A stretch of 64,000 nucleotides of DNA, from NCBI RefSeq assembly GCF_015767435.1, contig NZ_JADWOV010000319.1, forward strand, positions 62,001 to 126,000, in the 5' to 3' direction. This document shows positions 36,600-44,161 of the stretch, in pieces; the stretch's first letter is position 1; every line of letters begins with the position of its first letter. The notes beneath the pieces were generated by a model that was not told the origin of the DNA, ran no database searches, and was given only the letters and a program-made list of their open reading frames with translations. The DNA is from Polaribacter sp. BAL334. Its GTDB lineage: Bacteria > Bacteroidota > Bacteroidia > Flavobacteriales > Flavobacteriaceae. The translations under genes and the position numbers were made by a program.

Positions 36600-39491
36600 T
36601 TAGTTAATAATTAGTTTTTTGGTTTCTATGTTGTTTGAATTTTCTTGGATTCGAACAAAATAAATTCCGGTGTTTAAATCAGTTATCGAAAACACATTGT
36701 TTTTAATTGTAGTGTTCGAAAACTGTTTTACTTGCTTTCCTGTAATGTCAAAAACACTTACTTTTTGTACATCTTTTGATAAAGAAAAAGTACTAGAAGT
36801 TGGATTTGGATACAGTTGTAGGGGAGTTTTTTCTAATGAAATATCGTCATTTGATAAGGTTGCAGCTTTATTACCAAAGATTCTGAATTGACCTGGTTGC
36901 AATGTAATAGTACTTGCAGAATAAGTTGTGTTGTTTGTTGCATCCATCAAATCAACCCAAGCTCCAGCCAATGGAAAATTGGTGTTTACGGTTTGTTGCA
37001 CAACATCAAAATTGGCTAAAATAACTACATTTCTAAGTCCTGTTTCAGGAATATTGGTGTCATAAATATCAATTCTTGGAGTTAATGAACCTGAGGTAAT
37101 TGTGTAATCTCCTTCAAAAACTGGTTCGTTAATTTTTAATAAATTCATTCTAGCCCAATCATCGTAAACTTTTTTTCTTGCAGGAATTGACATCCAATTG
37201 TCTGTCCATTGAGGTTGTTGTTTGGTGTCTAATTTACAATCTCCATCAGTTCCTCCTGGTTCGTTTACAGTACCATTATTACAAGCGAAAATAGAAATAT
37301 CCATTCCCAATGAAGCAAAATGCCAAATCATTTTTGGGCCAGGAATTGTCAAACTTACAGCTCCAATTGCTGACATTCTTAACAAAGCTGTGTTCAAATC
37401 TTTTACATTATGAGCTGAAATCGCACTGTTTCCAAAAGTGACTGCTCTGTACATGATTCTCTCTTCATCATGACTTTCAGGATATCCTATAATTCTAGGG
37501 CCATTAAATTGAGTGCGTGATTTGTGACCAATACCGTTGATATTTGAATTTGATGCATATCCCATAATTAATTGGCTATAAGGATCTGTCATTTTTCCCC
37601 ACAACATCACTCCTTTACCTTCGTTATAACGGTAATTAGCCCATTCTTTTTCTTCATTTTGTTCCCCTAAATGTTCAAAAATCACATAGTGATTGGTATC
37701 TAAAGACCAAGAATAATCTGCATATTGTTTTAAAATGTCAACTCTATCTTGTTGATAACCATTCGTACAACCATCATCACTACCTGAACAATTTTGAGTG
37801 AATCCTTTCGTTAAATCCCAACGAAATCCATCAATTTTAAAATCTTCAATCCAGTGTTTTACAACTCTTTTAGTGTATTCTTGTGTTAAAGCACTTTGAT
37901 GATTAAAGTCACTACCAACATTATAACTGTGTCTAGCTGTTTGATTGAAATAAGGATTATCGCTACTTGGATCTCCCCAACCATCGTTATCTGGATCATT
38001 CATCCACATACGAGCCATAGGATTTCTTCCAAAAGCATGATTCAATGCAACATCTAAAATAACAGCAATTCCGTTTTGATGACATACATCAATAAACTCC
38101 TTGAATTTGTCTTCAGTACCATAAAATTTATCTAAAGCCATGTGAAATGAAGTATTGTAACCCCAGCTTTCATTGCCTTCAAATTCCATTACGGGCATTA
38201 ATTGAATGGCGTTTACATTTAAGTTTTTGAAATAACTAATTCTATCAATTAAATCTTGATAATTTCTATCGGCATCAAAATCTCTTATTAACACTTCATA
38301 CACTACCAAGTCTTCTTTTTTTGGTTTTTGAAAGTTGGTAACTGTCCAATTATAAGGAGTTTTTCCTGTTTGCAAAACGGTTACTTCTCTTTGTTGTCCT
38401 TCTGGGTAAGCAGGTAAATTTGGGTAGGTAGTATCAGAAATCCAAGGATCGTCAAAAGGTGATAATACTAATGTTGAAAAAGGATCAGCTGTTTTTACGA
38501 TTGATGGAGAATTAGCAACGGGTGATTGATCATACACCCAATATTGATAAGTTTCTATTTTACCAGATGTTAAGTTGCTAATTTCTAACCAAAATTTTCC
38601 TGTGCTTGGATCACGTTTCATAACATGGGCTGCAGTAGGAGTGTAGTTATTGAAACTTCCTGCTACTTCAATAAAATCTTTCCCTGGTGCAGTTAATACC
38701 AATGTTGCTTTTGTTGCATCAGCATGATAATTGATACCATCAACCAACCCATTTGGCATAGCTTCTTGAGAAACAGTTGGTACTAAAATGATTTGAAAGC
38801 TTGCTTGTCCGGTTTCAGTTGAGTTTGGTGGAGTTCCTACAACTCTTACTGTGCCTCCTTGAGTAATATTGGTAATGGTAGCATTACAATTAGGAAATCC
38901 ACAATTTGCAGTTGCTACAGAAACATCATTCAAGAAAACTTCAATACTTCCTTGAACGGTAGTTGAACCTTGAAAATCGATTTGAGCTGTTAAAGATAAA
39001 TTATTTCCTGAACTTACTAAAACTTGATTTACAGCAGGATTGGTGATACGAACTTGCACTTTTCCTACAGGAAAAATAAAATCTTTACAAGTATTTGCTT
39101 TTAGTTCTTGAGTTCCGGTTTCATTTCTAAAAACCATTCCGATTTGAGCAGCTGTTTGAATTTGAATAGGCGTTAAGTTGAAATATGTTTGTGGAGTAAT
39201 AGTGATACTGTATGTACCATTGCCATTATTGGTCATTAAACCAACACCATCGTCTTGTCCCCAATTTCCAACAACGTTAAATCCAAAAGCATTTGATTTA
39301 TTACCAATTCCAGCATGCATATATACTTTTGCAGGATTGCTTAAACCATTACAGTTGCTTTGTGTACTATTAATATCAACAGTAATTGTAACAGGTTTAT
39401 CAACTTCAATAGCAGTTACATCGAAAGTAACTTGCGCTTTTGTAAATAAAGAAATAAAAAGTAGTGAAATAAAAAGTAGTTTTTTCCTCAT
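36600..39491 (-). CDS. Secreted GH13 alpha-amylase-family enzyme with T9SS type A tail
   Basis: A 963-residue protein: signal peptide ending LFTKAQ, N-terminal beta-sandwich regions, a CBM48-like module (FIEVAGSFNNYTPTAAHVMKR, near residue 270), then the GH13 barrel. Conserved regions: VILDVALNHAFGR (I, near 480), GFRWDLTKGFT (II, nucleophile Asp), VIFEHLGEQNEE (III, acid/base Glu) and GYPESHDEER (IV, Asp), so the catalytic triad is intact. The C-terminus (LQLYPNPTSSTFSLS...KKLIIN) is a type A sorting domain, so T9SS releases or anchors it outside the cell. It is separated from the susCDEF genes by a strong hairpin and is likely the first enzyme to cut external alpha-glucan. Confidence 0.94.
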   Translation of the reverse strand: MRKKLLFISLLFISLFTKAQVTFDVTAIEVDKPVTITVDINSTQSNCNGLSNPAKVYMHAGIGNKSNAFGFNVVGNWGQDDGVGLMTNNGNGTYSITITPQTYFNLTPIQIQTAAQIGMVFRNETGTQELKANTCKDFIFPVGKVQVRITNPAVNQVLVSSGNNLSLTAQIDFQGSTTVQGSIEVFLNDVSVATANCGFPNCNATITNITQGGTVRVVGTPPNSTETGQASFQIILVPTVSQEAMPNGLVDGINYHADATKATLVLTAPGKDFIEVAGSFNNYTPTAAHVMKRDPSTGKFWLEISNLTSGKIETYQYWVYDQSPVANSPSIVKTADPFSTLVLSPFDDPWISDTTYPNLPAYPEGQQREVTVLQTGKTPYNWTVTNFQKPKKEDLVVYEVLIRDFDADRNYQDLIDRISYFKNLNVNAIQLMPVMEFEGNESWGYNTSFHMALDKFYGTEDKFKEFIDVCHQNGIAVILDVALNHAFGRNPMARMWMNDPDNDGWGDPSSDNPYFNQTARHSYNVGSDFNHQSALTQEYTKRVVKHWIEDFKIDGFRWDLTKGFTQNCSGSDDGCTNGYQQDRVDILKQYADYSWSLDTNHYVIFEHLGEQNEEKEWANYRYNEGKGVMLWGKMTDPYSQLIMGYASNSNINGIGHKSRTQFNGPRIIGYPESHDEERIMYRAVTFGNSAISAHNVKDLNTALLRMSAIGAVSLTIPGPKMIWHFASLGMDISIFACNNGTVNEPGGTDGDCKLDTKQQPQWTDNWMSIPARKKVYDDWARMNLLKINEPVFEGDYTITSGSLTPRIDIYDTNIPETGLRNVVILANFDVVQQTVNTNFPLAGAWVDLMDATNNTTYSASTITLQPGQFRIFGNKAATLSNDDISLEKTPLQLYPNPTSSTFSLSKDVQKVSVFDITGKQVKQFSNTTIKNNVFSITDLNTGIYFVRIQENSNNIETKKLIIN

Positions 39492-39507
39492 AAGATATTT
39501 TTTAAAT

Positions 39508-39550
39508 AAAAAGGCTATACAAATCTTTTGTATAGCCTTTTTGGGTGTAA
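39508..39550 (-). terminator. Strong hairpin terminator between the SusF-like and secreted amylase genes
   Basis: A perfect 16-base stem (39508-39523 with 39527-39542; core GGCTATAC/GTATAGCC flanked by A and T runs) with a 3-base loop, 12 bases after the SusF-like stop. It should end or attenuate the susCDEF transcript before the amylase gene. Confidence 0.88.
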
Positions 39551-39554
39551 AAAC

Positions 39555-41387
39555 TTAATTTAAAGTGATTGTTTTTGTAACTGTATTTACAGTTAACGTA
39601 TAGGTTCCAGGAGTACCGATAAATCGTACATTACTGTCACCATCATTTGCGTTTTCGAAATTCGCATCAATAGTATATCCTTCATTTACAAAGTAAGGGA
39701 AGTTATAGCTAGGAGAACCCCATTCAAGAGTTCTATCCGTAAAGAATCTAAATGCATCATTTGCAAAAGTAACTGAACCTGAATAGATTCCTGCACCTGT
39801 ACAAGGCAATGCAACTGGAGATGCCCATCCCCAACCAGCATCAGGAACTCCAGCACCAACTAACCATAGTTGATCAAATTCACATTGAGATTGTTCAGGA
39901 CCTAAAGTGATGGTTTTGTTTACATCATCAATTGTTAAGAAATACGTTCCAGGTGTACCAGCAAATCTGAAGTTACTATCACCATCATTCGCATTTACTA
40001 AATCAGAATCAATGGTATAACCAGCATTTGCATAATATGGGTAATTGAAACTAGGTGAGCCCCATTCTAAAGTTCTGTCAGAGAAAAAACGGAAAGCGTC
40101 ATTCGTTAATTTGATATTTCCTTCATATTTCCCAGTTCCAGTACAAGCAATTTTTACTGGAGAAGACCATCCCCAACCAGCATCTACTGCACCAGCACCA
40201 ACAACCCATAACTGATCAAAGTTACAGTTAGGACCAACAACTTCAGGGCCTAAAGAGATGGTTTTTGTTTGAGTATCAATTGTGATAAAGTAGGTACCTG
40301 CAGTTCCAACAAAACGGAAATTACTATCTCCATCGTTCGCATTTTCAAAATTACTATCTATAGTATAACCTCTAGCAGTAAAGTAAGGAAAATTGTAGCT
40401 TGGTGAACCCCATTCTAAGGCTTTATCAGTAAAGAAACGGAAATTACCACCATTATCTGGAGATAACTTAATGTTTCCTGACCATTTTTTTCCTTGTAAT
40501 AATAATTCAACTGGAGAAGTCCAACCCCAACCAGCATCCACTGCGCCAGCACCAACTACATAAAGAGCAGGAGGTAAGGCAACGTCATAAGGAGTGATTG
40601 AAAGTGTTAATGTTTCCGAAGTTCTGAATAAATCACCAGCAGCAGTTTTAGCTACAGCACGAATTCTGAATTCAAAATTTGCAGCAGTTCCAGCAACTCC
40701 GTTGTTATCTAACACAGCTGCATTTAAAGCTCCGTGAGTCAATTCAACTGATTTATTAGCAGTCTCTCCCAAGTCAGCAACTGTAGCAAAATTTGTTCCT
40801 GCTTCAGCCATTTGCAATTGATATGAAACAGCAACAGTACTTACAGATGTAATTTCTGGATCATCCCAAGTAACAGTAGCTATTACTGCATCAGGATTTA
40901 TGTCAGACAACACAAATGAGTCATTTGCATTTGGGCTTGTAAATACAGGTAATTGTACAGCAAATTTAGATACTTGAAATAAAATTGTGTTAGAAATGTT
41001 ACTACTAGTAGAAACTCTCATATACACAGCAGTATTTGTAAAAGAAGTAACATTTAAGCTGTTTAGTACAGTATTGAAATCATTTACACTCATTGAAAAG
41101 TTGGAAGTATTTGTAGTTCCTAATGTTGTAGGATTTGCAAATTCAGGTTCCAATGCCATTTGAATAGTGTAAGTAGCTCCACTATTAACATCATCTTTCC
41201 AGCTGATAGTAAAAGCAGGATTATTAGGCAAAGCAAAATTTAAGAAAATAGTGCTAATTCCTGGCGTATTTAATACAAATGCAGGTTCTGGACTTGTAAT
41301 TGTTAAGCTTTCTTCTACATCACATGACCCTAATAATAAGGAGAATGAAAGTATTATGTAGCTTAATTTTTTTATAAAATTATTCAT
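39555..41387 (-). CDS. SusF/SusE-type surface glycan-binding lipoprotein with three tandem modules
   Basis: A 610-residue lipoprotein (lipobox LLLGSC, then DVEES acidic residues). Residues about 30-265 hold two SusE-like fibronectin/Ig domains (FTISWKDDVNSGATYTIQMA; ATVTWDDPEI). Residues about 274-610 are three tandem copies of a module of roughly 112 residues, each opening with VVGAG-x-x-DAGWGW-x-SPV and containing FRFF-D-LEWGSP, ANDGDSN and GTYFITID-type text. The modules resemble SusE/SusF starch-binding domains, whose aromatic residues stack on alpha-glucan. It lies downstream of susE by 26 bases. It probably holds starch at the cell surface. Confidence 0.9.
   Translation of the reverse strand: MNNFIKKLSYIILSFSLLLGSCDVEESLTITSPEPAFVLNTPGISTIFLNFALPNNPAFTISWKDDVNSGATYTIQMALEPEFANPTTLGTTNTSNFSMSVNDFNTVLNSLNVTSFTNTAVYMRVSTSSNISNTILFQVSKFAVQLPVFTSPNANDSFVLSDINPDAVIATVTWDDPEITSVSTVAVSYQLQMAEAGTNFATVADLGETANKSVELTHGALNAAVLDNNGVAGTAANFEFRIRAVAKTAAGDLFRTSETLTLSITPYDVALPPALYVVGAGAVDAGWGWTSPVELLLQGKKWSGNIKLSPDNGGNFRFFTDKALEWGSPSYNFPYFTARGYTIDSNFENANDGDSNFRFVGTAGTYFITIDTQTKTISLGPEVVGPNCNFDQLWVVGAGAVDAGWGWSSPVKIACTGTGKYEGNIKLTNDAFRFFSDRTLEWGSPSFNYPYYANAGYTIDSDLVNANDGDSNFRFAGTPGTYFLTIDDVNKTITLGPEQSQCEFDQLWLVGAGVPDAGWGWASPVALPCTGAGIYSGSVTFANDAFRFFTDRTLEWGSPSYNFPYFVNEGYTIDANFENANDGDSNVRFIGTPGTYTLTVNTVTKTITLN
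39561..40560 (-). repeat. Three tandem coding repeats (about 335 bases each) in the SusF-like gene
   Basis: Approximate units 40219-40560, 39881-40218 and 39561-39880 encode near-identical modules. The similarity is visible in the DNA itself, for example the CCCCATTC(T/A)A(A/G)(A/G)G segment near 39720, 40055 and 40412. Boundaries are approximate. Confidence 0.85.
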
Positions 41388-41413
41388 TTTTTATCGTTTA
41401 AATTAAGTTGAAA

Positions 41414-42514
41414 TTATAAGTTTAAAGGAATTAAAATATAACGCCCAGTTAAATCATTAAACCACACATCATAATCATCCTCAACAATTACAGGAATTGC
41501 TCCACCACCACTAGTGGCAACACCAGAGAAAGAAGTTGTATTTCCCCATCTTGCTCCAGTTCCAGTTACGAATTCAACAGCTCCAGGAGTTAAACGTACA
41601 TTGTTTGCATACCATTGATGACCATCAAAACCTAATGGAGTCATAGTTACATTTGCAGTACTTGAACCTTGCAGCGTTAAAGATGCTGGACTTGTAATTC
41701 CAGATGCATTGAAAGGAGCGAATGAAAAAGTATTACTTGCAAAATTGATTGTAAACGTGTAGTATCCTTCAGTAACTCCACTTGCACCTGCAGTTGGAAA
41801 ACGCTCAGGGTCTGAACCAGTTCCTGGGTTTACTTCAATTTTAGAACCATCATTTGTTCCCCATTGAGGTTGCCATAAACCTTTAGTTTCTAATAATTTA
41901 AAATGTCCACCACCAGAAAATCTTCCTGTATAGTAAAATAAATTACTATCAGTAGCATCTCTGTATAAAGGAGGGTTATTACTATTATTATTCCATCCTG
42001 GAGCAGTTGCATCACCTACTAAAAAGTAGTCGTTAAATGCATAATTAAAGTAAGGATACACATTGATTTCTATTGTGTTTGAAGCAGCAGCTTCAGAATT
42101 TCTAGAACCAATTGTAGATACTACTCTAATGTATAAAGCCTTCCATTCAAAAGGATTTAAACCTGCACTTCCTGCATTTGCATTAACTTCACTAACTGAT
42201 AACGTTACAGTTGTTTGACCGGTAACAGTTGCTGCAGTTACAGGAGCTGTAAATGCATTGTCACTAGAAAACTGAACAGCATAATTGATAGAAGCTCGTT
42301 GACCATAGTCTGCTTCTTCCCAGTCCAAAGTAAGAGCTGGATTGTTTGTGTTTACGGCATCTAGTTCTAATTCCGTGAAACCTACATTTGCCAATACTGG
42401 CGCAGTTGGAGTCGAAATTGTAAACAATTCAGAGTTGTCGTCACAAGCATTGAAGAGCATCATAAATACTCCAATAAATGTGATTGCTGAAAATCTTTTT
42501 ATATTTTTCATCAT
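41414..42514 (-). CDS. SusE-type starch-binding outer-membrane lipoprotein
   Basis: A 366-residue lipoprotein (lipobox MMLFNAC followed by DD). The N-terminal SusE domain is LTLDWEEADYGQRASINYAVQFS. It is followed by NDYFLVGDATAPGWNNN...PLYRD near residue 160, HFKLLETKGLWQPQWG near 205 and a second carbohydrate-binding stretch (VTMTPLGFDGHQWYANNVRL) near 290. The FLVGDAT-GWN/WQPQWG pattern is the SusE/SusF starch-binding module, with Trp residues expected to contact glucan. It lies between susD (19-base gap) and the SusF-like gene. Confidence 0.92.
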   Translation of the reverse strand: MMKNIKRFSAITFIGVFMMLFNACDDNSELFTISTPTAPVLANVGFTELELDAVNTNNPALTLDWEEADYGQRASINYAVQFSSDNAFTAPVTAATVTGQTTVTLSVSEVNANAGSAGLNPFEWKALYIRVVSTIGSRNSEAAASNTIEINVYPYFNYAFNDYFLVGDATAPGWNNNSNNPPLYRDATDSNLFYYTGRFSGGGHFKLLETKGLWQPQWGTNDGSKIEVNPGTGSDPERFPTAGASGVTEGYYTFTINFASNTFSFAPFNASGITSPASLTLQGSSTANVTMTPLGFDGHQWYANNVRLTPGAVEFVTGTGARWGNTTSFSGVATSGGGAIPVIVEDDYDVWFNDLTGRYILIPLNL

Positions 42515-42533
42515 TTGTAATTCATTTTAAAAA

Positions 42534-44144
42534 TTAGTACCCAGGATTTTGAGTTAAATTTGGGTTAGAAGCTAAACTAGCTGCAGGAATTGGATATAAA
42601 TTCATATGCGCAGGTAAAGCAATTCCGTTAGTTCCATTTCCTTTCCAAGCCCAGTTGTATGAACCTCCAGTAAATCTTCCATAACGAATTAAATCTTGTC
42701 TTCTGTGAGCTTCCCAATGCAATTCTCTTGCTCTTTCATCTAAAATAAAGTTCAAATTCAAGTCAGAAATTGTTAAATTATTTTGAGGATTGTTTGCTCT
42801 TGTTCTGATAGCATTGATATAAGAAACAGCATCTGCAGGACTTGCTCCAGCACCACCTCTTAAATGCGCTTCAATGTACATTAAATACACATCTGCCAAT
42901 CTAAATAATGGGAAATCAGTATCTACAAATGTTTGATCAACACCAAATCCGCCAGTAGAAGTTGCATTCGAGTATTTCTCTAAAATAAATCCTTGATCTC
43001 TATCAGAAATGTCTAAAATATCAATTGGTCTTGAACCTTTGATGATGGTGTTTCTAGTGTCATTATTAAAAACACTAGCATCAAATAATTGAACAAACTG
43101 TTTTCTTAATCGTAGAGCGCCACCCCAACCTCCAGCACCAACTCCAAGAGCAGCACCATTAGATTCTAAACTTCCTACAGAACCATTAATCATTACTGTT
43201 GTTGGACCATAGTTTTGTACATAAGTTCCATCAGAAATTAAAGGGAAGATAATTTCATTATTTGCAGAGTTTGTATTGTTGTCTGCCATGAAATTATGTA
43301 AATAATTGGTTGCTAATGAATAACCTCCACCAATAATTTTTTTACAGTAATCAATACACTCTGTATATTTAGCTTGACCAGTGTATACTTCAGCATTTAA
43401 ATAGATTTTTGCTAAAATCATCCAAGCAACACCTTTGTCTGCTCTTCCATGTTCTATAGATTTTGGATCCGCTAAATCACCTTCAATTGCTTTTAATTCA
43501 GATTCTACATAATCAAATAATTGTTGACGATTGTAAACTGCAGGTTGCGCATTGATGGCATCATTTTCTGTAGTAAAGTTTGCTTGACCAAATAAGTCCA
43601 TCATATAATAATAAGACATCGCTCTTAACAAACGAGCTTCAGCTCTGAATCTCGTAATTTCAGTTTTTGTAGCTGCAGAAACATTTCTAGCATCTAATTT
43701 TTCGTCTGTAGTTTCACGTAAAAAATTATTTGCAAATGCAATTGTTACATTGGTTCTACCAAACATACCCAAAATGATAGGATCATCAGCATTCCAAATA
43801 TTACGTTGTATTTCACGAGTTCCAGGGTCGTTTTCATACGACCAAATCATTTCGTCTGCTGATAAAGTTTGTAAGTACAATAATACACGTCCAAACTGGC
43901 TGGTTCCTGCGTCTAATCCATCAATATTTGAAGATCCAGGACCGTCAACACCAGTTAAAGATAAGTTTGCATATACTCCTGCTAACAATTGTTTGTAGGC
44001 GGTTTCTGTTGCAAAAAAATCTTCTCCCAATAAATCTTGGTCATCTTGTGGAGTGATGTCAAGGTCTTTTGTACACGAAGACATCGCTACTAGCATCACA
44101 AGAAATAAGATTGCTAATTTGTTAAAATTCATAATTTTTTTCAT
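42534..44144 (-). CDS. susD: SusD/RagB family nutrient-binding lipoprotein
   Basis: A 536-residue lipoprotein (lipobox LVAMSSC, then TKDLD). SusD features are LDITPQDDQDLLGEDFFATETAYKQLLAGVYANL at the N-terminus, the TPR-like helices (FRAEARLLRAMSYYYMMDLFG) and the C-terminal RagB segment (FILDERARELHWEAHRRQDLIRYGRF). SusD forms the lid of the SusC channel and captures maltooligosaccharides. The start could also be the internal ATG four codons later. It is 17 bases after susC. Confidence 0.96.
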   Translation of the reverse strand: MKKIMNFNKLAILFLVMLVAMSSCTKDLDITPQDDQDLLGEDFFATETAYKQLLAGVYANLSLTGVDGPGSSNIDGLDAGTSQFGRVLLYLQTLSADEMIWSYENDPGTREIQRNIWNADDPIILGMFGRTNVTIAFANNFLRETTDEKLDARNVSAATKTEITRFRAEARLLRAMSYYYMMDLFGQANFTTENDAINAQPAVYNRQQLFDYVESELKAIEGDLADPKSIEHGRADKGVAWMILAKIYLNAEVYTGQAKYTECIDYCKKIIGGGYSLATNYLHNFMADNNTNSANNEIIFPLISDGTYVQNYGPTTVMINGSVGSLESNGAALGVGAGGWGGALRLRKQFVQLFDASVFNNDTRNTIIKGSRPIDILDISDRDQGFILEKYSNATSTGGFGVDQTFVDTDFPLFRLADVYLMYIEAHLRGGAGASPADAVSYINAIRTRANNPQNNLTISDLNLNFILDERARELHWEAHRRQDLIRYGRFTGGSYNWAWKGNGTNGIALPAHMNLYPIPAASLASNPNLTQNPGY

Positions 44145-44161
44145 CTTTATTTCTTTAGTAA

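Noticed and set aside
39561..40560. Possible CRISPR-like or DNA repeat array
   Set aside because: The repeats are about 335 bases, in frame, and encode protein modules, with no short repeat-spacer pattern.
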